Source: JALYTY01 sp964546935 (GTDB lineage Bacteria; Vulcanimicrobiota; Vulcanimicrobiia; Vulcanimicrobiales; Vulcanimicrobiaceae). From it: a DNA stretch of 42,498 bases. The position numbers and the translations under genes were made by a program. The notes below the pieces were generated by a model. The model saw only the letters and a program-made list of their open reading frames with translations. It searched no databases and was not told where the DNA came from. Location: contig CAZJLJ010000027.1 in NCBI GenBank assembly GCA_964546935.1, forward strand, positions 1 through 42,498. Direction: 5' to 3'. Below are positions 16,980-24,662 of the stretch, piece by piece. How positions within the stretch are numbered: the stretch's first letter is position 1; every line of letters begins with the position of its first letter.

Positions 16980-17531
16980 ATGCAGACGACGTGCGTGATT
17001 CTGGCGGCCGGCGCATCTCAGCGGTTCGCAGGGAACAAGCTCACGTATCCTCTGGCGGATGGCGACACGCTGCTCGACCGCGCGGTGCGCGCCTGCACGG
17101 CCTTCCCGACGGTCGTCGTCTGTTCTTCGGTCCTCGTCAACCGGTTGAATAGCAAAAGCATCACGGTTGTTCTAAACGATGAAGCGGCACTCGGCATGGC
17201 GTACTCGCTTCAGCTTGCTAATCGCCTTATCGAGGGCGATCGCGCGATCGCAATTGTGGTTGCGGATCTTCTCCTAATCGAATCGAAGCACGTCGAAGCC
17301 ATCATTGCGAACGCGCATGATGCCGACGTTACCTTTCCGCAACGGAAAGACGGAACACCGGGTCATCCAGTTGTTTTTTCACCACGTGCTCGCCCCGAAA
17401 TCGATATGTTACCGCCCGGAGATTCGCTTAGGCAATTGCGCGATAGTTCAAAACTGACGCGGCGCATCGTGCCGGTCGAAGAGGCCTGGCCCTATCGCGA
17501 TGTCGACCGCTTAGCAGATTTACGCCAATAG
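16980..17531 (+). CDS. MobA/MocA-like nucleotidyltransferase
   Basis: A 183-residue Rossmann-type NTP transferase. LAAGASQRFAGNKL is the nucleotide-binding signature and ALGMAYSL matches the GM-x-x-SL motif of molybdenum cofactor cytidylyl/guanylyltransferases (MocA/CoxI-like). The usual GDQP metal site is replaced by VVADLLLI, where only the Asp is kept. GTPGHPVVF fits the GxRGHP substrate loop. A strong ribosome-binding site GGAGAGGGG lies upstream of ATG. No molybdoenzyme gene is nearby in this window, so the cofactor role is inferred from the family. Confidence 0.82.
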   Translation: MQTTCVILAAGASQRFAGNKLTYPLADGDTLLDRAVRACTAFPTVVVCSSVLVNRLNSKSITVVLNDEAALGMAYSLQLANRLIEGDRAIAIVVADLLLIESKHVEAIIANAHDADVTFPQRKDGTPGHPVVFSPRARPEIDMLPPGDSLRQLRDSSKLTRRIVPVEEAWPYRDVDRLADLRQ

Positions 17532-17545
17532 CTTGCCGATGCAAC

Positions 17546-17599
17546 CGCGGAAGCGGATAGCCTCACCACGAACCGGCGACGGCTGATCCCGCTTCCGCG
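17546..17599. terminator. large inverted repeat between convergent genes (possible terminator)
   Basis: CGCGGAAGCGG (17546-17556) and CCGCTTCCGCG (17589-17599) are perfect 11-bp complements with a 32-base loop. They lie between the stop of the nucleotidyltransferase (17531) and that of the convergent PhnB-like gene (17618). No U-run follows on either strand, so it would work as a strong bidirectional RNA stem or a Rho-assisted stop. Confidence 0.5.
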
Positions 17600-17617
17600 C
17601 CTGCGCCACGCGTTATG

Positions 17618-18061
17618 CTACGGAGCCGTAACCATCCATTCGATTCCGAAGCGATCGGTGATCACGCCGAATTTGCCGCCCCAAAACGCATCGTCCAGCG
17701 GCATGTCTATTTTGCCGCCTTGCGACAGAGCATTGAAAACACGTTGCGCTTCCGCGCCGTCGCTATATTCCAATGCAAGGGAGATGTTGCCCTCATCGGG
17801 GTCGATCGTTTTGCCTTCGCGCCCATCGGAGGCCATGAATTCAAAGCCGTTTCCGTGGAAGCGTGCATGCATAACCTTGTCTTGAAAATTTGGCGACGCC
17901 TGCGCCGCCATCGGACTGTCTTTCATCCGCTGCACTTCGTACGTGCCGCCTATCGCGGCCTTATAGAACTCCAGCGCCTCCTCGCAGCGCCCGTAGAAGA
18001 AAACGTACGGCGCGAGTTGCGCTACTTTAGTGCCTTCGTCTGTCTTGTGGGTGGCCGTCAT
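17618..18061 (-). CDS. PhnB-like VOC-superfamily protein
   Basis: A 147-residue glyoxalase/VOC-fold protein of the PhnB/3-demethylubiquinone-like group. Family marks are LAPYVFFYGRCEEALEFYK at the start, MHARFHGNGFEFMASDG in the centre, NISLALEY and, at the end, AFWGGKFGVITDRFGIEWM. The metal ligands of true glyoxalases are not clearly conserved, as usual in this group, and the reaction is unknown. A ribosome-binding site (AAGGGAG, six bases before ATG) is present. It diverges from the HxlR regulator at 18163, which probably controls it. Confidence 0.87.
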   Translation of the reverse strand: MTATHKTDEGTKVAQLAPYVFFYGRCEEALEFYKAAIGGTYEVQRMKDSPMAAQASPNFQDKVMHARFHGNGFEFMASDGREGKTIDPDEGNISLALEYSDGAEAQRVFNALSQGGKIDMPLDDAFWGGKFGVITDRFGIEWMVTAP

Positions 18062-18106
18062 GGAATGCTCCCTTCAAGTTGTGGTGTTCCGACTGTATCA
18101 ATGGAC

Positions 18107-18156
18107 CTTGCAAAAAGCAAGTTAAGTTCGCCATAGCAAGTTTATTGTGGTATTAT
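18107..18156 (+). promoter_or_regulatory. HxlR promoter with repeated AGCAAGTT boxes
   Basis: An extended -10 TGGTATTAT ends at 18156, six bases before ATG 18163, giving a leaderless start. Upstream, AGCAAGTT occurs at 18116-18123 and 18135-18142, 19 bases apart (about two helical turns, same DNA face). The first copy also forms CTTGC-AAAAA-GCAAG (18107-18121) in inverted form. These are probable binding sites for HxlR, shared with the divergent PhnB-like gene. Confidence 0.55.
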
Positions 18157-18162
18157 GGGCCT

Positions 18163-18807
18163 ATGGCGACCCGAACCTATGGACAATTCTGCGGCTTTGC
18201 GAGGGCAGCGGAGATTTTTGGCGAGCGCTGGGCGCTTCTCATCGTGCGGGACCTGCTCGTCAGCCCGAAACGCTTTTCGGATCTCCACCGCGGGTTACCG
18301 GGTATTCCCACAAATGTGCTCACGGCTCGGTTGAAAGAGCTAGAACAAGCAGGCGTAATTCGCCGTGCCCTTTTGCCGCGTCCGGCGAACTCGATCGTTT
18401 ACGAGCTTACCGAATACGGTCAGGAGCTCGAACCCGTCGTGGTCTCCCTAGGGAGATGGGGCGCAAAGACACTGGGCGATCCTCGGCCGGACGAAGTAAT
18501 CACCGCGGACTCCATTATCACGGCGCTGCGAACGACTTTTCATCCGGAGCGTGCGCGAGGATTTCGCGCACGTTACGAACTGCGGCTCGGCGATATCGTG
18601 CTTAATGCAGCAGTGGAAAACGGCAAGCTCAAAGCTGCCGAAGGGCCCGCCGAAAAAGCCGATTTGATAATGGAAACGGGTCCTGGCCTGCGCCCGTTAA
18701 TGGCCGGCGAAGTAAATGCGCGCGAGGCCATAAAGAACGGTAGCGTTCACGTCACCGGCGACACTGCACTGTTGGAACGCTTCGCTGAAATTTTTCACAT
18801 CGATTAG
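18163..18807 (+). CDS. HxlR-family regulator with SCP2-like C-terminal domain
   Basis: A 214-residue protein. Residues 5-105 are an HxlR winged helix: FGERWALLIVRDLL, FSDLHRGLPGIPTNVLTARLK (recognition helix) and YELTEYGQEL. Residues 125-214 form an alpha/beta domain with the order seen in SCP2-like sterol-carrier folds (YELRLGDIVLNAAVENGKL ... ADLIMETGPGLRPLMAGE ... GDTALLERFAEIF), which may bind a hydrophobic ligand. This two-domain build is known in environmental HxlR proteins. ATG at 18163 is chosen because the -10 lies six bases before it and the HxlR domain starts at once. The stop overlaps the convergent DUF2277 gene by four bases. Confidence 0.9.
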   Translation: MATRTYGQFCGFARAAEIFGERWALLIVRDLLVSPKRFSDLHRGLPGIPTNVLTARLKELEQAGVIRRALLPRPANSIVYELTEYGQELEPVVVSLGRWGAKTLGDPRPDEVITADSIITALRTTFHPERARGFRARYELRLGDIVLNAAVENGKLKAAEGPAEKADLIMETGPGLRPLMAGEVNAREAIKNGSVHVTGDTALLERFAEIFHID

Positions 18808-19073
18808 CGCGCGTATCGCTCAGCGGCACGTGCTTTGGCCTTAGCGGCCCACTCTTCACGGTCGCGCGGCGCTGACGTGGTTACAAGCGAATGCATCAGT
18901 TCGCGTGCGACCGCCGTCACTTCTTCAATGGCGCGATCGAAGGCGGCTTCGTTCGCTTGCGAAGGCTTCGTAAACCCCGAGATCTTACGCACGAACTGAA
19001 TCGACGCGGCACGGATTTCGTCTTCGGTTGCGGGCGGTTCGAAATTAAAAAGCGTTCGAATATTTCTACACAT
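18804..19073 (-). CDS. DUF2277 family protein
   Basis: An 89-residue protein matching DUF2277 along its whole length: MCRNIRTLFNFEPPATEDE at the start, then AASIQFVRKISGF, KPSQANEAAFDRAIEEV and a basic C-terminus RAAERYAR. Function unknown; the family is common in actinobacteria and relatives. A GAAA-capped inverted repeat overlaps its ribosome-binding site (19078-19093), suggesting regulation. Confidence 0.92.
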   Translation of the reverse strand: MCRNIRTLFNFEPPATEDEIRAASIQFVRKISGFTKPSQANEAAFDRAIEEVTAVARELMHSLVTTSAPRDREEWAAKAKARAAERYAR

Positions 19074-19077
19074 TCAC

Positions 19078-19093
19078 TTAACCTTTCGGTTAA
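19078..19093 (-). promoter_or_regulatory. TTAACC-GAAA-GGTTAA inverted repeat upstream of DUF2277
   Basis: On the coding (minus) strand TTAACC, loop GAAA, GGTTAA, four bases before ATG. The AAAGG Shine-Dalgarno sequence sits in the loop and second arm, so as RNA it could block the ribosome. As DNA it is a 16-bp operator of a type I recall in front of ArsR/SRPBCC-type operons (recollection, not checked). Confidence 0.5.
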
Positions 19094-19247
19094 TATTTAT
19101 CTGCGAAAAGGGTTTCCGTGTCAAGAAAAACGCACGGGCGAGCGACGCATCGGTTGAATTGCATGGGCAATTCCGACTCTTCTGACTTGGATTTTGCAGT
19201 GGTACACTAGCCTCACACGCGCGCCTTCCACGCAAGGGGTGCAGATC

Positions 19248-19910
19248 ATGTCATCGGTTCAACAGCCCGCGGCCTCCGAAATCCCCGCCGCCCAACGTTT
19301 CGTGTACTACTTGCAAGGGACGTTGTTAGAAGCGTGCTCTTGCGACGTCTTGTGCCCGTGTTGGATCGGTGAAGATCCGGACACCGGCGACTGCAAAGCC
19401 TTCGTCGCTTACCATTACGACAAGGGTGAAATCAACGGCGTTGATGTAAGCGGCCTGTCATTCATCAACGTCGCCCAGATTCCCGGAAACGTATTAACGC
19501 CGAAGAGTTGGAAAGTTTTGTTGCTCGTCGACGACAAGGCGACCAAGGAACAAGCCGATGCGTTGCTCGCGGCCTATAGTGGGCAGCTCGGCGGACCGCT
19601 TGCCGATCTTTCGCAGTTTGTCGGTGAAGTTCTCGGCGTAGAGAGGATGCCGATCTCCCATCAAGTGCGCGAGGGCGCAGGCGATCTTCAAGTGGGAGAT
19701 TGGCTTAGCGCTTCGATGGAACCGTATCGCGGGCCTGACGGTTCGGTAACGACGTTGCGCGATTCGATTTTCTCAAACATTCCGGGCTCGCCGGCATACG
19801 TGTCCAAAGCGAAGTTCAATCGCGTCGATATTCCGAAATACGGCATTAAATGGTCGTTTGAAGGGCGCAACGCCATTCAAGGCGACTACACAATCGTCTA
19901 CGGAGGCTGA
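19248..19910 (+). CDS. DUF1326 family cysteine-rich protein
   Basis: A 220-residue protein of the DUF1326 family. The N-terminal cysteine cluster EACSCDVLCPCW (four Cys in nine residues), plus a fifth Cys in DTGDCKAF, is the signature. The remainder is a soluble beta-rich domain. No signal peptide. The start at 19248 is preferred over the frame opening at 19194 because of the AAGGGGTG site before it. It is directly followed by DUF2182; the pair is widely conserved as a two-gene unit or fusion. The biochemical role is not established; a metal or thiol role is suggested by the cysteines. Confidence 0.93.
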   Translation: MSSVQQPAASEIPAAQRFVYYLQGTLLEACSCDVLCPCWIGEDPDTGDCKAFVAYHYDKGEINGVDVSGLSFINVAQIPGNVLTPKSWKVLLLVDDKATKEQADALLAAYSGQLGGPLADLSQFVGEVLGVERMPISHQVREGAGDLQVGDWLSASMEPYRGPDGSVTTLRDSIFSNIPGSPAYVSKAKFNRVDIPKYGIKWSFEGRNAIQGDYTIVYGG

Positions 19911-19918
19911 ACCGCGCC

Positions 19919-20692
19919 GTGCAATCCGTTAGACGAACGCGGGTACCAACACCGGTACTCGCGGTGATCGCTATTGCGTGGGCGATCGCCGCCTTTGCAC
20001 AGTTTAGTGGTTCGGCGAGCTTCCTCCATCATGACACGCTGATCGAGCGCGGCCCGCCGCTTTGGGCCGCGCTCCCGTTATTCGTATTGGCCTGGTGCGT
20101 CATGATTGCCGCGATGATGTTACCATCGTCGCTTCCATTGTTTCGCCTCTTTGCAGTTGCGTCGTCGCATCAACCGCGATCCGGCATCGCATTTACTGCA
20201 TGCGTTCTCGGTTATGCGGTGGTGTGGTGCGCTTTCGGAATTCTGGCATTCGCGGGCGATGTGGGGCTTCACCGAACGGTGGACGCGATTCCGTGGCTGC
20301 TCGCACACCCGTGGGTCGTTTCAGGAGGTGTGCTCGCTTTAGCGGGTGCGTTTCAATTCACTTCGTTGAAAGAGCAATGCCTGCGCAAGTGCCGTCTGCC
20401 GGCCACATTTTTGTTGCAGCACTATCGGCGCGGCCCACACGCGGCATTCCAGCTCGGCTATCGCCACGGACTGTTTTGCGCAGGGTGTTGTTGGGCCCTC
20501 ATGCTCGTTGGATTCGCTGCGGGTTTCGCCAGCTTGTGGTGGATGATGGCGCTCACCGCATTGATGGTTTTTGAAAAAACGGCTCGACGGGGTTTGCGCG
20601 CCGTACCCCTCGCAGGTGCGGTACTGTTGCTGTGGAGCGTGCTTGTGCTCGTTCATCCCTCGTGGCTTCCGCGCACATTCGCCGGAATTTGA
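19919..20692 (+). CDS. DUF2182 family membrane protein
   Basis: A 257-residue protein beginning with GTG 19919 eight bases after the DUF1326 stop. About seven membrane helices. Family marks: MIAAMMLPSSLPLFRLF in the second or third helix, FQFTSLKEQCLRKCR and HGLFCAGCCWALM. The paired cysteines (CxxxC and CxxCC) resemble those of the partner protein and suggest shared metal or disulfide chemistry at the membrane. Annotated elsewhere as predicted metal-binding membrane protein. Convergent with the GH130 gene, six bases away. Confidence 0.9.
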   Translation: MQSVRRTRVPTPVLAVIAIAWAIAAFAQFSGSASFLHHDTLIERGPPLWAALPLFVLAWCVMIAAMMLPSSLPLFRLFAVASSHQPRSGIAFTACVLGYAVVWCAFGILAFAGDVGLHRTVDAIPWLLAHPWVVSGGVLALAGAFQFTSLKEQCLRKCRLPATFLLQHYRRGPHAAFQLGYRHGLFCAGCCWALMLVGFAAGFASLWWMMALTALMVFEKTARRGLRAVPLAGAVLLLWSVLVLVHPSWLPRTFAGI

Positions 20693-20697
20693 AGGCG

Positions 20698-21819
20698 TCA
20701 CACTCTAACGCGTTTTAACCGGGCAATCTCCACATGATCCGTCTCTTCGGTTTCCAGCGCATCCGGCAGCCACATCCTAAAGACACCGATGTATCGGTCC
20801 GCCATCCCGTAATACACATCGTAAGAACCGTCGTGGCGATCGTCGATTCCGGTTGGAAACACGACGTTGTCCACCGCGCCGCTTATCTCTTCTACTAGTT
20901 CCGGAATTAAAACCGGTGTCGCGGAACGGTAGCGCTGCGAACGGTCTTTCTCCCGGCGAAGGATCAGAACGCCGGCGACGTAATTCACGCGATTTCTTTC
21001 GCCCGGCACGGTGGCTAATTCGCCGCTTACGCCGTGGTAAACGGTCATATATCCAAGGGGCGTCCGAACGGGCGGCGTTCCTATGCCGATGCGCAACTCT
21101 TCCCACGGATGTTCCGGATCGGCAAGCAACGCATGGCGTCGCATGATACGCAGATATCGAATGTCGCGTTTCGCCCATTCCAGCTCGCATCCGGAAACCC
21201 AAATGCTTGGAACACCTGATTGAATGCCCTTCGGTGCAGTTTCGGAGTTGTAGAACGGACGATGGAATAAGCCCAGCACCGAAGTGCCATCTTGCAACTC
21301 AACCGCATCGGGCGCGAATGCACCGTCCTTGTTGTGGTAGTTGTTGAAGATCACCCCGTAACGCGCTTCCACGTCCGGCTGAAAATCAACGAGCCCCAAC
21401 CGTTCCCACGCAAGACAGTTTTCCGATATGGCCAGCGCGATTCGCGGACCTTTCGGACCCCATGCAACGTACGCCATCACGTACAAACCAATTGGTTCAA
21501 TAAAAGTAACGCGTGGGTCTTCACACCCGCCGGTGCCCTCCTGCGGCCGCAATTCGTACGATTCTTCCGGCTCGAGAGCTATTCCGAGACGTTCAACGTT
21601 AACCGGCGTGCCGTCACTGTCAAAAATGACCCGCGCAATTCCGATACGAGAGAAATTATTCTTGCCAACTAAACGTGGAAAGAGATACAGCTCGCCGTCG
21701 GGTCCGCGAGCAGCCCCCGGATTCAGAACGCCTTCCACTTCTTCTTCGCGATTCGGATCGGGCCGCATTACGACCCCAAGACGCTGAATTTTGAACGGCG
21801 ATTCAAGCATCTGGTTCAT
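20698..21819 (-). CDS. GH130 family glycoside phosphorylase/hydrolase-like protein
   Basis: A 373-residue five-bladed beta-propeller of the GH130 type, which acts on beta-mannosides by phosphorolysis or hydrolysis. The catalytic Asp is Asp101 in TGGCEDPRVTF. Other family marks are VLNPGAARGPDGELYLFPRLV, KDGAFAPDAVEL (acidic substrate loop), YHGVSG and NVVFPTGID plus YYGMADRYIGV near the end. Phosphate-binding residues cannot be assigned surely by eye, so phosphorylase or hydrolase is open. Ribosome-binding site AAGGTGG. Downstream of the VOC gene on the same strand. Confidence 0.88.
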   Translation of the reverse strand: MNQMLESPFKIQRLGVVMRPDPNREEEVEGVLNPGAARGPDGELYLFPRLVGKNNFSRIGIARVIFDSDGTPVNVERLGIALEPEESYELRPQEGTGGCEDPRVTFIEPIGLYVMAYVAWGPKGPRIALAISENCLAWERLGLVDFQPDVEARYGVIFNNYHNKDGAFAPDAVELQDGTSVLGLFHRPFYNSETAPKGIQSGVPSIWVSGCELEWAKRDIRYLRIMRRHALLADPEHPWEELRIGIGTPPVRTPLGYMTVYHGVSGELATVPGERNRVNYVAGVLILRREKDRSQRYRSATPVLIPELVEEISGAVDNVVFPTGIDDRHDGSYDVYYGMADRYIGVFRMWLPDALETEETDHVEIARLKRVRV

Positions 21820-21894
21820 CGAGCGCCACCTTCCGCAGCCTTAACGCAAAGCGTCTCACAAGCGCTTAACGGGCGCAATCCCCGACGGGTTTAG

Positions 21895-22296
21895 TTACTC
21901 GACGTAGGTTCGCAATTCTATGACGTTCCCATCGGGGTCGCGCGTGTAAAACGAAGTGCCGGTTCCGAGTGCACCGAAGCCGCGTATCGGTCCGCGGTCG
22001 ACCGGCGCTCCTATCGATTCGAGATGTCTACTAATCTCTTCGATCCGCTCGCTGACAACAAGACAGAAATGGTTCAGGTTCGTACCGTGAGCGCTCTCAT
22101 TCCCATGAAGTTTCGGCGGAAAGAGATCGACGATGGTGTGGCCGTTCAAGCGAACCGAGGGAAATGGGACGTCGCCTTTTTCGTATTCCGCGCGCCGTTC
22201 CGCCTGCAGTCCGAGCCCGTCCACGTAGAACGTCAAAGCGCGATCGACATCTGCGACGTTCAGCACCAAGTGATCCAGCTCATATACGTGCAACAT
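21895..22296 (-). CDS. VOC-family (glyoxalase/dioxygenase-like) protein
   Basis: A 133-residue single-module VOC protein. The three metal ligand positions are present: His in YELDHLVLNV, His in NLNHFCLVV and Glu in GNVIELRTYVE, with the usual SFYTRDPDGN turn. It could be a metal-dependent lyase, isomerase or resistance enzyme; the substrate is not evident. An 18-bp near-palindrome overlaps its start and suggests control by a MarR-like factor (see finding). Confidence 0.88.
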   Translation of the reverse strand: MLHVYELDHLVLNVADVDRALTFYVDGLGLQAERRAEYEKGDVPFPSVRLNGHTIVDLFPPKLHGNESAHGTNLNHFCLVVSERIEEISRHLESIGAPVDRGPIRGFGALGTGTSFYTRDPDGNVIELRTYVE

Positions 22297-22313
22297 ATCT
22301 TAACGTCAAGATA
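22296..22313. promoter_or_regulatory. 18-bp near-palindromic operator at the VOC start
   Basis: TATCTT (22296-22301) and AAGATA (22308-22313) flank AACGTC. Sixteen of eighteen positions are symmetric. It overlaps the first base of the VOC start codon and lies in the 83-base gap after the penicillin acylase gene. The inverted ATCT...AGAT type resembles MarR/MhqR operators in front of VOC genes (recollection). Confidence 0.55.
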
Positions 22314-22379
22314 CCTTGGAACGCGCGCAAGTTTCAACGCTCACTCGAAAACTTCCGGCGACATGGAAACGAAACCGGC

Positions 22380-24605
22380 CTACCGCGGAGTAAGCAACAG
22401 CAGCGAAGCCGACGCCTTATACACGGCAGCATCGGAGAACGGCAGCGAACGTAGCTCGCCGCGAATCCACGGCGCTCGCTGATCGTCGTAGTGCGTTGAA
22501 CCGGGCTCACCCGACTCACCCGCCGGAATGCTAATCCCACCGCGTTCCCACGCGCCCGTTTCCCATACGGCGCGGAAACTTTGCGAAAGCGCGGGCGATT
22601 GTACGTGAATCGTATATTCGTCACCATCTCCGGGAAATGTGCCGGCGTTCAAAAACGGAAATCCAATCGGGCCAAAGGGATGCAGCACTTCTACGGCGCC
22701 CAAGCGTGACCACGGTCCGGAAGCACGATCCGATTCAAAGACCGCATCTTGAATTGCCGCAACCATCTGCGACGGCATAGTGCTCTCGCGTATTCCTTCG
22801 AACGTCCAATACGGGGAATTTCCGGCGCCATCTACCATTACGCGAAGCCGGTGTTCGAACGATGCGGTAGTGGAATTCGGAGAAAACGAACCATCCCACT
22901 GCGAAAACCGCAGGACCCAATTCTTCGGAAGCACGTCGCGATGGGCGCTACCGTAGCGAGCCATGCGATGAGCAAACTCGGCATCCGCCGGCGAAATCGT
23001 GTCAAGCTGCATCTGCTGGAAGTATGCGGCGTCGTAGAGCGTACGTGCGTGTAACAGCTGCGCGATTCGAAAGGCACGATATGGAGGCGCGAACATCGCG
23101 CTCAGACGATATTCAGAGGCGCTGCCGTACATTTTGTTGTTTGCGCTTAACACGACGGCGCTGCGCGACGGCGGCACTGCCGGCAGTTTATCGAAACGGA
23201 CCGTTCTGAATCGTTCGCGCAGATCGGCCGCCGGATGGATATAACGGCCCCACGCCGGGTCATTGATGGCTAATCCCGCAAGGTGGTACGCCACTTCGCC
23301 CTTCGAATCTGCGACGACGAAGTTTTGCGGGGGCCCCGAATACTTCGCAAGCACGCTCAGTGCGCTTCGCGTATCCGATGCACGATTCAATGCGAACGCC
23401 GTGCTGAGCGCGGAACCGCTTCCCGCATACGGGGGCCATCGGACAAGCAGCATGCGATCGTTCGCGTCAATCGGAACGCCGAATTCGTTCGCCGCGCGAT
23501 AGTATTTTTTGATAACGTCAGGCGCGAAGCGAACGCGAAACGTTTCCAGTCTCCAATCGCGCTCGTTCAACATTCCGGGACGATAAACGCTAAACGTCGT
23601 CGCCATCGCGTTAGTGGTTGCCCACGCGACGTGCTCGTTGTGACCCAGTACAACGCCGGGAATGCCCGGGACAGTCGCGCCGGCTACATGCAATGAGGGC
23701 GCGCGCAATTCCACAACATACCAGATGCCCGGAACGCTCAGGCTCAGGTGAGGGTCGTTCGCAATCAACGCTCTTCGCGTCTGCGTGCGATCCGCCCCGG
23801 CGCCCCATGCGTTGCTTCCAAACGCCGTGTACACCGGTTGCGCCCACTTCCTCATCGCCAGCGGCGGCGTTGCATGCCGGGCCGTGTTGAGTACTCCACT
23901 GGGTGATACATCGTAGAAGTCGTCCGACAACGGCAACACACGATTGTACTCGCTTTTCGAAAGCATGCGCCAAAGCTCGTCGCGACGTACGATGTTTTCA
24001 ATTGGGTCTTCGAGTGAAACCGTCATGGCCAGAGTGACCGCAAGCGAATCCAGCGGCGACCATCGTTCGGGTTTGTAGAGCAGAAGCCGGAATTCGAGAG
24101 GGAGCGGTTGCGAAGTCATTGCCTCGTTCACGCCTTCTGAAAACGCCCGCAGCGCCGCGCGATCGGCGACACTGAGTTCTCTCCATTGCCGCGCTACGAT
24201 GTCGTGAGCGTCGAGGGCGCGCATTGCTTCGTCGTTGCGGAGCTGAATGGGTCCCAAAACCTCCGCTAGCTGTCCGTAGATGTATCTTCGGAAGAGATCC
24301 ATCTGGAAAAGCCGGTCCGATGCCTGCGCGTACCCTTCGGCAAAAAAGGCATCGTGGATATTCGTTGCGCGAATGTGTGGAACGCCGCGATCGTCGCGAA
24401 AGATCTTTGTTACGGCATGCACGCCGGCCAGTGCGCCTCCCGCCTCAAGCGCATGCACTCGCGTTCCGTCGAAGACGTAGCCCGCGTACGCAATCGCCAG
24501 CAATGCTAAAATGGGCGGCCACGTACGGAAGTGTCGCCACAGGCGTGTCGCTACGCTGCCTTGGTACTCGCGAACCGCTCGCTCTTTTTCGAATAAATTG
24601 ACCAT
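22380..24605 (-). CDS. penicillin acylase-family N-terminal nucleophile hydrolase
   Basis: A 741-residue precursor of the penicillin acylase/acyl-homoserine-lactone acylase family. An N-terminal hydrophobic helix (PPILALLAIAYAGYVF, residues 30-45) anchors or exports it. The alpha part carries RDDRGVPHIRATN and FAEGYAQASDRLFQMDL. The beta subunit begins at Ser264 in AFGSNAWGAG, the autocatalytic nucleophile; HLSLSVPGIWYVVEL and PGVVLGHNEHVAWATTN complete the oxyanion and substrate region. An Asn late in the chain (SANNKMYG) matches the conserved catalytic Asn. Substrate unknown; quorum-signal or amide hydrolysis are typical. Confidence 0.93.
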   Translation of the reverse strand: MVNLFEKERAVREYQGSVATRLWRHFRTWPPILALLAIAYAGYVFDGTRVHALEAGGALAGVHAVTKIFRDDRGVPHIRATNIHDAFFAEGYAQASDRLFQMDLFRRYIYGQLAEVLGPIQLRNDEAMRALDAHDIVARQWRELSVADRAALRAFSEGVNEAMTSQPLPLEFRLLLYKPERWSPLDSLAVTLAMTVSLEDPIENIVRRDELWRMLSKSEYNRVLPLSDDFYDVSPSGVLNTARHATPPLAMRKWAQPVYTAFGSNAWGAGADRTQTRRALIANDPHLSLSVPGIWYVVELRAPSLHVAGATVPGIPGVVLGHNEHVAWATTNAMATTFSVYRPGMLNERDWRLETFRVRFAPDVIKKYYRAANEFGVPIDANDRMLLVRWPPYAGSGSALSTAFALNRASDTRSALSVLAKYSGPPQNFVVADSKGEVAYHLAGLAINDPAWGRYIHPAADLRERFRTVRFDKLPAVPPSRSAVVLSANNKMYGSASEYRLSAMFAPPYRAFRIAQLLHARTLYDAAYFQQMQLDTISPADAEFAHRMARYGSAHRDVLPKNWVLRFSQWDGSFSPNSTTASFEHRLRVMVDGAGNSPYWTFEGIRESTMPSQMVAAIQDAVFESDRASGPWSRLGAVEVLHPFGPIGFPFLNAGTFPGDGDEYTIHVQSPALSQSFRAVWETGAWERGGISIPAGESGEPGSTHYDDQRAPWIRGELRSLPFSDAAVYKASASLLLLTPR

Positions 24606-24662
24606 CGGGCGCCGCTTCCCGGCCTTCTTTTATTGACGCTGGCGAAAGCGCACTTGTGACGG

